NCBI GenBank assembly: GCA_020849665.1 | Contig: JADLFX010000056.1 | Coordinates: forward strand, 1-47,264 | DNA from: Planctomycetota bacterium | Lineage (GTDB): Bacteria; Planctomycetota; UBA1135; UBA2386 | Length of the DNA: 47,264 nucleotides | Direction: 5' to 3' | Shown here: positions 17,673 to 26,353 of the stretch, in pieces | Layout: each line of letters starts with the position of its first letter | Position numbering within the stretch: the stretch's first letter is position 1 | Notes under the pieces: generated by a model | The model's database searches: none | Seen by the model: only the letters and a program-made list of their open reading frames with translations | What the model was told of the DNA's origin: nothing | Program-made: the position numbers and the translations under genes

Positions 17673-17913
17673 GTAGGAGGGCCAGCCACCCCCTGCCACC
17701 GCTCCGCCAGCGGCCCGGGACACCCGAGCCGCCGTCACCCGGATCCATGCGCACGGCGATCGCGCCCCGGAGCTCGAGGATGCCGATCGCTCGTTGGACC
17801 ATCCTGGCCGACCTCCCGTTGCTGCTCGCCGGGGCGGTCTGGCAGGCGAGCCTCCGCGCTGCGCATCTCGAACCACGCGAGCCGTCCTGGACCGGGCTGC
17901 GCGCTCTGCGAGG

Positions 17914-18273
17914 CTACTTCCCGCGCGTGCGGCCCTTGCGAACCCGGGCCGGCTTCGCCGGCAGGGCCTCCATCGCCCACTGCCACGCCGCGGCGAGCGC
18001 CGCGCGGAGCACCGCGGCATCGACAGCCGCGAGGTGCACCGTGGTGCAGCCCTGACGGCCCCAGGCGCCGTTCGCCGGAGCGAACGCCGCGCCGTGCGCA
18101 CGCACCAGCCGGGCCTGCTCGGCCGGCGGCACCTTCACCATGCCGGCCGTCCCGCCGGGGTGGAGCGACGCGAAGATCCGGCCCCGCACGCGGAAGTCGG
18201 GGTGGTCGTGGTGCGCGCCCTCGACGGCGTCGGGCAGCGCGAGGGCGAGGCGGCGGAAGTGCTCGGGGGTCAT
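17914..18273 (-). CDS. MmcQ/YjbR-like protein
   Basis: The protein is 119 aa. The CyaY-like YjbR fold is recognisable by LALALPDAVEGAHHDHPDFRV, the aromatic/basic core RGRIFASLHPGG, and WGRQGCTTVHL. These small cytosolic proteins are often called DNA-binding, but their role is not well established. A basic tail (KPARVRKGRTRGK) could contact nucleic acid. It starts 24 bp after the MauE-like gene and may be the last gene of the cytochrome transcript or an unrelated passenger. The 241 bp to the convergent hybrid kinase gene hold no gene; a short 5-bp stem (CCGCT/AGCGG) is the only structure I noticed there. Confidence 0.82.
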   Translation of the reverse strand: MTPEHFRRLALALPDAVEGAHHDHPDFRVRGRIFASLHPGGTAGMVKVPPAEQARLVRAHGAAFAPANGAWGRQGCTTVHLAAVDAAVLRAALAAAWQWAMEALPAKPARVRKGRTRGK

Positions 18274-18297
18274 CGGCGGCGCGGTGCAGCGGCGATC

Positions 18298-18825
18298 CTA
18301 GCGTCCCGCGGACCCGGACGGGGCGGCGGTGCGCAGGCCCTCCAGGGTCCAACGCCGCGAGCGCGAACCCGCCGCCACCCCGGCCAGCGCGATCAGCGCG
18401 AGGTTCTCGGCCAGCTTCGGGCAGACCCACACCTCGCCGATCCCGCAGCCGCAGTCGAAGCGCACGGCGCACAGGGAGAGCCCCTGGGCGGCTGCCAGGC
18501 CGGACGCGTGCAGCGCCACGGCCACGGTGAACACGACGGTCATGGCGCAGAGCAGCACGCCCGCGGCGCGCAGCCAGGCGCCGGCCAGCAGCAGCGCGCC
18601 GCAGAGGATCTCGATCCACGGCAGCACGACGACGGTCAGGTTCAGCGGGTGCGGCGGCTCGACCGGCAGGATGCCGTAGCCGTGCAGCGCCTTCAGGAAC
18701 GCCACCGGCTCGCGCACCTTGTTGACGCCGTACCACACGTACACGCCGCCCACGACCAGCCGCGCCACGAGCAGCGGCAGCGCCGCGTCGCGCAACCAGC
18801 CCCGGAACCCGCGCGGAGTCACCAT
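18298..18825 (-). CDS. MauE/DoxX-like redox-associated membrane protein
   Basis: The protein is 175 aa with four predicted membrane segments (about 16-33, 62-82, 86-106, 140-153). The DoxX/MauE fold is suggested by ARLVVGGVYVWYGVNKVREP and LPWIEILCGALLLAGAWLR. Cysteines C119, C125, C127 and C135 occur in the segment LCAVRFDCGCGIGEVWVC, matching the CGC-type redox motif of MauE/VKOR-like proteins. The family is associated with disulfide formation or electron supply outside the cytoplasm. The ATG overlaps the rhodanese stop by 7 nt, so the two are coupled. A role passing reducing equivalents or sulfur to the rhodanese is inferred. Confidence 0.8.
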   Translation of the reverse strand: MVTPRGFRGWLRDAALPLLVARLVVGGVYVWYGVNKVREPVAFLKALHGYGILPVEPPHPLNLTVVVLPWIEILCGALLLAGAWLRAAGVLLCAMTVVFTVAVALHASGLAAAQGLSLCAVRFDCGCGIGEVWVCPKLAENLALIALAGVAAGSRSRRWTLEGLRTAAPSGSAGR

Positions 18826-19412
18826 GGCCCCGTGCCTCTGGCCACCGGCAGGCGGCGCTCGCGCCAGTCGCGCATCCCGCCCGTGTAGAGCAGCAGGCGC
18901 TCGCGCGCGATGCCGTAGCGATCGACCAGCGCCCGGCAGAGCAGGTAGCCGTCCATGCACTCCGCCGATTCGCAGTACACCACCAGCCAGGGCACCTCGC
19001 GCAGGAAGGGCAACGCCGGCGCGACGTCCTGCGGCAGGTTGTAGTAGTCGAGCTGCAGCGCGCCGGGGATCCGGTCCTCGCGGTAGTGCCCGTCGCTGCG
19101 CGCGTCGAGGAAGAGCACGTGGGTCGGATCCAGCCGCGCCGCCTCCAGCAGCTGGCGCGCGCGCGCGCCGTCGATCAGCGCGAACTCCTCGGCGGCTCGC
19201 GTCCAGAACCCCGGGGCCACGGCCTGGGTGGCCGGGCCCCGTGCGGGCGTGGGAGCGCTCGCCGGAGGCACGGCGGGCACCCCTGGCGCCGCGAGGAAGT
19301 ACGCGCGGCCGATCTCGATGGCGTCGCGCTCGCGCAACGCGTTGACCGCCAGGCCAAGGGCCGCCGCCGCCAGCACGATGCCCACGGAGGGAGCCACGAT
19401 CCGCCGCATCAT
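18819..19412 (-). CDS. Membrane-anchored rhodanese-like sulfurtransferase
   Basis: The protein is 197 aa. An N-terminal signal anchor (about 6-25, IVAPSVGIVLAAAALGLAVNAL) is followed by a Pro/Ala linker and a rhodanese domain (about 70-195). The domain has FLDARSDGHYREDRIPGALQL and the active-site loop beginning at C147 (VVYCESAECMDG), with a second cysteine, C152, five residues on. The catalytic domain should face the periplasm. The ATG pair MMRRIVAPS was chosen because upstream sequence is unlike a signal. It lies 52 bp after the multihaem cytochrome gene and overlaps the MauE-like gene. Persulfide transfer is the family reaction; the substrate here is unknown. Confidence 0.86.
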   Translation of the reverse strand: MMRRIVAPSVGIVLAAAALGLAVNALRERDAIEIGRAYFLAAPGVPAVPPASAPTPARGPATQAVAPGFWTRAAEEFALIDGARARQLLEAARLDPTHVLFLDARSDGHYREDRIPGALQLDYYNLPQDVAPALPFLREVPWLVVYCESAECMDGYLLCRALVDRYGIARERLLLYTGGMRDWRERRLPVARGTGPW

Positions 19413-19464
19413 GACCGCCTCGCCTCCCGCCGGCCCGCGGGTGTCGCGGCCCGCGCCGGGCGCC

Positions 19465-21330
19465 TCACGGCGCCGGCGCAACCGCCTCCGCGCCAGGTCC
19501 GACCGGTGCCGGCGCGGCCGCGTGGCCGAGCCTGGCCTGCTCGCGTTCGTACTCGAGCGCGTGCTCGTGCCGCATCCGCGCCAGCGAGATCTGGCCCGTG
19601 AAGATGCTCTTGTCGATCGGGAAGCATTCGGGGTTCAGGTGGGCACCATACATGTGCCAGATGATGATCGTCAGCAGCGCCATCATCGCCTCGTAGGTAT
19701 GGGCCGCCTTGGCCGCCGGGATGAACTGGCCCGGCAGGTACTCCGCGAAGGCGATCGGGAAGTAGAGGACGAAGCCCGAGACGATCATCACCAGGCTGCC
19801 GACCACCATGCCCCAGTACTCGAACTTCTGGCGGTAGTCGTAGCGGTCGAACTTCGGCGCCTCCGGGGCAGCGCCCACGTAGTAGCGCAGGTTCTGGATC
19901 GCCCCGGTGAAGTCCTGCTTGTTCGGCACGATGTTCATCGCCATCCGGCCGGAGAGCACGCCGAAGAGGACGACGGCGAAGTGCACGACGCAGAGCGTGG
20001 TGAACGCGATGCCGGTCGCGCGGTGGATCGCGCGCATCCAGTCGATGCCGCCGAAGAGCTGCGTGACCCAGATGGCCCAGCCGCTGTCGCTGAACTTCTG
20101 CGGCAGGCCGGTCAGCAGCAGCAGCACGAACGTGATCATCACCAGCAGGTGCTCGACGCGCGCGCGGCGGCCGAAGCGCTGCACCAGCCGGTCGCCGTCG
20201 CCATGGGGCGGCGGGGGAGCGGCGGGCACGCCCTTGGCCCGATTGCGCCGCTGCACGCGCGGGAAGAGCACCAGGTGGGCGAAGATCTGCAGCGAGAGGC
20301 CGAGGATCACGAACGGGATGAACACCCAGTAGCCGACCTTCACCGCGAACACGAGCGGCGCGTTGGCGAGGTCGGGCTCGTAGTGGGAGAGCCAGGCGTC
20401 GGGGAAGTTCTCCGACGCGTCGGCATGGCACTTCTGGCACACCTGCAGGAGGTTGTCCTTCATCAGGCGCGTGTTGCCGGCGTCCGCCTTGGCCACGTCG
20501 TGGATGCCGTGGCAGTCGGCGCAGACCAGCGTCGGCATCCCGGCCTCCTTGCCCTCCTCGCGGTAGAAGCGCACGCTCGTGCCGTGGAAGTCGTTGAGGT
20601 AGGTCGACACCACGTTGGTCGAGATCCCGTACCGATCCATCATCTCCCGGTCGCCGTGGCAGCCCATGCACGGCTGCCCTAGCCGCACGTTGCGTCCCGC
20701 CTCGGCCTTGCCGACGTCGGCGTGTCCGCGGTGGCAGTCGACGCAGCCGGGCGCATCGGAATCCACGGCGGTGACGCCACGGCCGTGCACGCTGGCCGCG
20801 TAGGTCGCGTAGACCTTGTCGTGGCAGGCGGCGCAGCCGCGGGTCGCGCCCGCGCGACCCTGCTCGCCGCGCAGGACCGAGTGTGGCGCGTGGCAATCGG
20901 TGCACAGGGGCGCGTTCTCACCCTCGCTGGGGTGCAGCAGGGCGCCGATCCTGCGTTGGGAACGGCCGGCGGTGTTCGCGTGTTCGGGCGCGTCGCCGTG
21001 GCACTCCACGCAGCGCTTGACCAGGCCGCGCCGGTATGCGGCGCGCGTGGGGCGATCCGCCTCGGTGTGCTGCAGCGCGTCGAGCCCCACGTGGCAGGCG
21101 ACGCACTCGAGCTTGCCGTGGGCCGAGGCCAGGAATGCGGCCTTGTCGACACGGATCTGCACCTTCGTGCCGCCCAGGAACTCCATCGGGTCCTCGGCGG
21201 TCGCGTGGCACTCGAAACAGCCCTGGCTGCCGGCCGCGCCAGGTTCCTGGGCGGCGAGCGACGAAGCGCCTGCCGCCAGCCCGAGGGCCAGCAGCAGGAC
21301 GGCGGTCGCGCGGATCGCTGGGGTGCCCAC
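19465..21330 (-). CDS. Nine-haem cytochrome c fused to membrane cytochrome b (CbcL-like quinol oxidoreductase)
   Basis: The protein is 621 aa. A signal peptide (1-28, LLLALGLAAGASSLAAQ) is followed by nine CxxCH haem c sites starting at residues 38, 76, 107, 143, 166, 196, 221, 270 and 298. Five membrane segments (about 325-352, 393-412, 436-460, 500-523, 540-563) form a FdnI/HydC-like cytochrome b with histidines in VEHLLVMITF, MRAIHRATGI, CVVHFAVV and IIIWHMYGAHL. Nine c haems plus a diheme b module is the described layout of Geobacter CbcL, an inner-membrane quinol oxidase used in extracellular electron transfer; orthology here is inferred. GTG start, one base after the preceding stop (TGACGTG). 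Confidence 0.92.
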   Translation of the reverse strand: MGTPAIRATAVLLLALGLAAGASSLAAQEPGAAGSQGCFECHATAEDPMEFLGGTKVQIRVDKAAFLASAHGKLECVACHVGLDALQHTEADRPTRAAYRRGLVKRCVECHGDAPEHANTAGRSQRRIGALLHPSEGENAPLCTDCHAPHSVLRGEQGRAGATRGCAACHDKVYATYAASVHGRGVTAVDSDAPGCVDCHRGHADVGKAEAGRNVRLGQPCMGCHGDREMMDRYGISTNVVSTYLNDFHGTSVRFYREEGKEAGMPTLVCADCHGIHDVAKADAGNTRLMKDNLLQVCQKCHADASENFPDAWLSHYEPDLANAPLVFAVKVGYWVFIPFVILGLSLQIFAHLVLFPRVQRRNRAKGVPAAPPPPHGDGDRLVQRFGRRARVEHLLVMITFVLLLLTGLPQKFSDSGWAIWVTQLFGGIDWMRAIHRATGIAFTTLCVVHFAVVLFGVLSGRMAMNIVPNKQDFTGAIQNLRYYVGAAPEAPKFDRYDYRQKFEYWGMVVGSLVMIVSGFVLYFPIAFAEYLPGQFIPAAKAAHTYEAMMALLTIIIWHMYGAHLNPECFPIDKSIFTGQISLARMRHEHALEYEREQARLGHAAAPAPVGPGAEAVAPAP

Positions 21331-21331
21331 G

Positions 21332-22036
21332 TCACGCTCTCCTGGTCGCCAGCTTGCGGACCAGAGCCTTGCCGTAGAGGCCGAGCAGGACCGCGAAGCC
21401 CGCCAGCGGCAGGAAGAGCACGTACACGAGGCTGACGACCAGCCCGCCGGCGAGCGCCAGCAGGCTGCGGATCACTCCGGGCCGCCGCCTGGCGGGCGCC
21501 AGGGCCGGGGCGGCCGCGGGCACGACCGGCGCGGGGGCCGGGATCGGCGGCGGGACCGCCGGCTGGGCCGCCAGGTCGCCCGGCACCGGGACCTCTGCGA
21601 CGCGCGGCAGGGTCGTGGGCGCCGGCAGCGTGGCGGTGGCCATGTGCGGCGCCACCTCGCGCCACGTCGGCATCGACAAGGCAGCCTCGGTGGCGTGAGT
21701 CAGGACGTCGGGCGCGACCGGCTTGGTCAGGTAGTCGGTGACCCCGAGCCGCGCGGCCTCCTGCAGGGTGTCCTGCGACGGATAGCCGGTGATCACGATG
21801 ACCGGCATCTTCGGGTGCGTGGCCTTCACCTCGCGCACCAGTTCCAGGCCGTCCATGCCCGGCATGCGCAGGTCCGCCAGCATCACGTCGAAGTCGCGCG
21901 CGGCGACGCTGGCGAGCGCCTGCCTGCCGTCGTGCGCCTTCTCGACCTCGTAGCCCGCGTTCTTCAACACGCGCTCGTAGCTCTTGCAGACGACGTCCTC
22001 GTCGTCCACGACCAGCACTCTCTGGGTAGCGACCAT
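21332..22036 (-). CDS. Response regulator receiver with C-terminal membrane segment
   Basis: The protein is 234 aa. The receiver domain (about 5-122) has acidic pair D11-D12, phospho-acceptor D55 (VMLADLRMPGMDG) and lysine in YLTKPV. A Pro/Ala-rich linker (about 140-185) leads to a strongly hydrophobic region (about 191-224, SLLALAGGLVVSLVYVLFLP then LAGFAVLLGLYG) that could form one or two membrane passes, ending in basic residues. No DNA-binding or enzymatic output is seen. It is separated from the upstream receiver and the downstream cytochrome by one base at each junction, so all three should be made together. I infer a membrane-tethered phospho-receiver acting near the cytochrome; this is untested. 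Confidence 0.88.
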   Translation of the reverse strand: MVATQRVLVVDDEDVVCKSYERVLKNAGYEVEKAHDGRQALASVAARDFDVMLADLRMPGMDGLELVREVKATHPKMPVIVITGYPSQDTLQEAARLGVTDYLTKPVAPDVLTHATEAALSMPTWREVAPHMATATLPAPTTLPRVAEVPVPGDLAAQPAVPPPIPAPAPVVPAAAPALAPARRRPGVIRSLLALAGGLVVSLVYVLFLPLAGFAVLLGLYGKALVRKLATRRA

Positions 22037-22037
22037 G

Positions 22038-22433
22038 TCAGCACCTCTGTCCGTTGGTCAAGGAACCGCTGTCGAGGGCCCGCGCCACGACCGTCCTGAT
22101 CTGCGCCGCGTCGAGGGGCTTCTGCAGGAACTCGAAGGCGCCCAGTTGGATGGTCTCCTTCGCGTTCTCCAGCGTCGGGAAGCCCGTCATCACCAGGACG
22201 GGGATCTCCGGGTGGCGGTGGCGCACGTGCTGGAGCACCGTGAGCCCGCCCAGCCGCGGCATGCGCAGGTCGAGGATGACCAGCGCGTAGCGGCCCGCCT
22301 CGAGCACCTGCACGGCCTCGGCGCCGGAACCGGCCTGATCGACCTGGTGACCTTCCTGCGCCAGGACCCGCGCGACGCTCTGGCGGACGACCCTGTCGTC
22401 GTCGACCACCAGGATCCGCGCGGCATCGGTCAT
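22038..22433 (-). CDS. Stand-alone response regulator receiver (CheY-like)
   Basis: The protein is 131 aa, one receiver domain only. Acidic residues D11-D13, phospho-acceptor D55 (LVILDLRMPRLGG), the TG of VMTGFPTLENAKE and lysine in FLQKPLD are all present. There is no output domain. The ATG was chosen at MTDAARILVVDDD, which has a good ribosome-binding site (GAGGG, about 7 nt upstream); the frame remains open upstream but that sequence is not protein-like. It is the first gene after the predicted sigma-54 promoter. It could be a phosphate sink or relay for the neighbouring kinase. Confidence 0.9.
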   Translation of the reverse strand: MTDAARILVVDDDRVVRQSVARVLAQEGHQVDQAGSGAEAVQVLEAGRYALVILDLRMPRLGGLTVLQHVRHRHPEIPVLVMTGFPTLENAKETIQLGAFEFLQKPLDAAQIRTVVARALDSGSLTNGQRC

Positions 22434-22483
22434 GTTCTGCCCTCGTGATTCGTTCGGGGCGACCATCGCCCGCGCACTCCGGT

Positions 22484-22499
22484 CGCAAGCGCGGTGCCA
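22484..22499 (-). promoter_or_regulatory. Predicted sigma-54 (-24/-12) promoter for the receiver-cytochrome operon
   Basis: On the minus strand the sequence reads TGGCACCGCGCTTGCG, matching TGGCAC-N5-TTGC with the GG and GC doublets exactly 10 nt apart. The predicted start of transcription is near 22473, about 40 nt before the first ATG. It lies in a 262-bp gap directly downstream of a gene for an NtrC-type sigma-54 activator, which is the main reason to trust it. Confidence 0.8.
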
Positions 22500-22613
22500 G
22501 GCGGCCGCGCCGCGCACCCGATTGCCGCGCAGATGCCGCGCATGACCGGGAATCGGCGATTTGGACGAAGCGGCGGATCCGGTCCGCCGCCCGCGCGCCG
22601 GGCCTCCAGGAGC

Positions 22614-22653
22614 CAGGTGTACGAAGGCGCCATACACATGCCTCGTACACCTG
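22614..22653. promoter_or_regulatory. Perfect inverted repeat, candidate upstream activator site
   Basis: CAGGTGTACGA at 22614-22624 is repeated perfectly inverted as TCGTACACCTG at 22643-22653, with an 18-nt spacer. The centre is about 160 bp upstream of the predicted sigma-54 start, the usual distance for an enhancer bound by an NtrC-type dimer pair. The spacer contains another partial half-site (CATACAC). No U-run follows, so it is not an obvious terminator. Binding by the adjacent activator is inferred. Confidence 0.7.
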
Positions 22654-22695
22654 CCGCACACGCGAGGTGCGGCGGCGGCGGGATGGCGCGGCGCC

Positions 22696-24110
<1,415 letters not shown>

Positions 24111-24114
<4 letters not shown>

Positions 24115-25745
24115 CGCAGGGCCTCCTGCGCCACCGCGGCCGGCAGCTCGATCGTGAACGTGGTGCCCTTGCCCACCGTGCTCTGCACGGCGATCGTGCC
24201 GCCGTGCCGGCGCACGATGCCGTGCGACACCGAAAGTCCGAGCCCCGTGCCCTTGCCGACCGGCTTGGTCGTGAAGAACGGGTCGAAGATCCGGCCCAGG
24301 TTCTCGGGCGGGATGCCCACGCCCGTGTCCGCGAACTCGACGAGCACGCGCGGGCCCGGGGCCGTGACCGCGCGCACGGCGATGCTGCCGCCCTCCGGCA
24401 TCGCCTCGGCGGCGTTGATGAGCAGGTTCAGGAACACCTGCTCCATCTCGCTGCCGTCGCACGACACGCTCGGCAGGTCGGGAGCCACGGTGACCGCGAT
24501 CTTCACGTTGTGGAACTTGGCCTGGCGCTCCACCAGCGCCACCGTGCGCTCCAGCACCTGGGCCAGGTCATGCGAGCGCTTCTGCGGCCCGCTGTCGCGC
24601 GAGAACTCCAGGAGCTGGCGGATGATCGCCGCGCAGCGATTGGTCTCGTTGACGATCAGCTGCAGGTCCTCGCGCTGGCGCGAGTCCTTCGGCGTGTCCT
24701 GCAGCAGCAGCGTGGCGAAGGTCAGGATGCCGGTCAGCGGGCTGTTCAGCTCGTGGGCGACGCCCGCCGCGAGGATGCCCAGCGAGGAGAGCTTCTCGGC
24801 GCGGATCACCTGCGCCTGCGCGACCTGGAGGTCCTTGGTCTTCTCCTCCACCTGCTGCTCGAGCGTGCGCGCCCAGGCGTTCAGCTCGTTGCGCGCCGCG
24901 CGCAGGTCGACGGTCATCTGGTTGAAGGCCACCGCGAGCTGTCCGACCTCGTCGGCGCTCGTGACCGGGAGCGACTGATCGAGATGTCCCGCCGAGACCC
25001 GGCGGATCCCTGCCAGCAGCGAACGCACCGGGCGCGTCACGAAGGTGAAGACCAGGAGGCCCAGCAGCCCGCAGGCGAACACCGTGCCGGCGAGCGCGAA
25101 GAGGAGATTGCCGGTACCGGCCACGGCGATCCGCTGGTCGATCTCCTTCAGCGAGACGCCGACGTCGACCACGCCCAGCACCTTCTGCTCGGCGGGTGGC
25201 CGGTGGCAGCCGGCGGCGGAGCAGCCCGGCTCGTTGTAGACCACGTCGATCGCCGCCATGACCCGCGCGTCGGAATCGCCGCGGAAGATGCGGGCGCGCT
25301 GCGGCGAGTCCAGGTGCGTCAGCGGCTGCGCGACCGCGTGGCACTGGTAGCAGGCCTCGGCGCTCAGGTCGACCTTCCTCCCCACCTCGTCCGGCTTGCT
25401 GCTGTAGGCGATCCGCCCGTCCTTGCTGAAGATCCGGACGTGCTCCATGCCCGGCTGCTGGCCGATGTTCTGGACCGTCTGGTTGGTGTCCTCCGAGCGG
25501 TTGTGCAGCATCGTGTACCGCGTGCTGCGCTTGACCACGTCGGCGATGCGCAGCACCGAGCTGCGCGACTGGTCCAGCAGGCGGTTGCCGAGGTGGCGCG
25601 CGGAGAGCCACGCCGCGACCGCGCTGGCCAGGATCAGGCAGGAGCCCAGGAGCACGGTCAGCCGCCAGCCCAGGCTGGCGAAGTGCGGCCGGCCGGCAGG
25701 CGGAGCCGCCACCACCGCGGGGGGGAGGGCGGGGTCGGGGGTCAT
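24111..25745 (-). CDS. Sensor histidine kinase with haem c-type motifs in its extracytoplasmic domain
   Basis: The protein is 544 aa. Membrane segments at about 27-47 and 211-236 bracket an extracytoplasmic sensor of about 160 residues. The sensor contains a canonical haem site C132-YQ-C135-H136 and a second, spaced motif C175-SAAG-C180-H181 (NEPGCSAAGCHRPP). A HAMP domain (about 237-290), a coiled coil, H331 in ILAAGVAHELNSPLTG and a full ATPase domain (DTGVGI, FFTTKPVGKGTGLGL) follow. ATG start. It overlaps the activator gene by 4 nt. I infer redox or ligand sensing by covalently bound haem; I recall similar sensors next to multihaem cytochromes in delta-proteobacteria, unverified here. Confidence 0.93.
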
Positions 25746-25804
25746 GGGCGGGACCCGAGGGGAATGCCCGGCAGCGGCGACAATTCCGCGGGACGGCGGG
25801 CCAC

Positions 25805-25818
25805 GTCAGGTTCCTGAC
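25805..25818. promoter_or_regulatory. 14-bp palindrome, candidate operator between divergent genes
   Basis: GTCAGG-TT-CCTGAC is a perfect 6+6 inverted repeat with a 2-nt centre, midway in the 128-bp gap between the sensor kinase start (25745, minus) and the membrane protein start (25874, plus). The location fits an operator or promoter element for either gene. No promoter of known class was found around it. Confidence 0.4.
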
Positions 25819-25873
25819 CCCCACACCGGCCCCACCGGACCGGAGCGGCACCCACCCGCACGAGGAAGCTGGC

Positions 25874-26353
25874 ATGCGCGCCACGGACCTGCTCAGGCGC
25901 TACGAGCGCGAGGCCGCACGGCCGACCTGGCTGCGCCTCGCCTACGAGGTGGCGTTCTGGGCGAGCCAGGCCCTGCAGGTGCTCGCCATGTTCATGCTGG
26001 CATCGCTCCTCTCATCGGACGATCCGAGCAATGTGGACGACTCGATGATCCCGGCAGCGGGCGCCGCCCTGATGGCCCTGGTGTTCCTGCACCTGCTGCT
26101 GGCGATCGTGGAGGTGCGGCTGGTGCCCTTGCTCTCGGCTCTGGCACCGCCATGTCTGGTCGTGCTCCTGCCCTGGTCGCCCTGGTCCGACATCCACGAG
26201 GCGGCGCCTGTGGCGTGGGCGTGGCTGGGGGTTCACTCGTGCGCCCTGCTGTGGACGCTGCTGCGCCCGCGCGGCCACCGCGCGGGGCAGAACCCCCCGA
26301 GGGATGCTCCGTTCAGCGCTGCCCGCCGATCGTGCCGCGCGTCCCGTTGCTGA
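25874..26353 (+). CDS. Small integral membrane protein of unknown function
   Basis: The protein is 159 aa. The start is supported by a strong ribosome-binding site (GAGGAAG, 6 nt before the ATG). Hydrophobic segments lie at about 23-45, 58-80, 82-102 and 113-130. The acidic loop SSDDPSNVDDS lies between the first two, and the C-terminal tail is basic (RPRGHRAGQNPPRD...RRSCRASRC). I do not recognise a family. The last 41 bases overlap the convergent subtilase gene tail to tail. It is divergent from the sensor kinase and may share the palindromic control region. Confidence 0.65.
   Translation: MRATDLLRRYEREAARPTWLRLAYEVAFWASQALQVLAMFMLASLLSSDDPSNVDDSMIPAAGAALMALVFLHLLLAIVEVRLVPLLSALAPPCLVVLLPWSPWSDIHEAAPVAWAWLGVHSCALLWTLLRPRGHRAGQNPPRDAPFSAARRSCRASRC

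Noticed and set aside
17748..18055. Possible small plus-strand gene between the hybrid kinase and the YjbR-like gene
   Set aside because: The first part looks mildly hydrophobic, but it has no ribosome-binding site and runs antisense through the YjbR-like gene with a low-complexity end.
15183..18101. Minus-strand open frame of 972 codons opposite the hybrid histidine kinase
   Set aside because: The plus strand encodes clear MASE1, PAS, kinase and receiver motifs; this one is their shadow.
22614..22653. Inverted repeat as a terminator for the activator gene
   Set aside because: No U-run follows on either strand, the loop is long (18 nt), and the repeat stands at enhancer distance from a good sigma-54 promoter.
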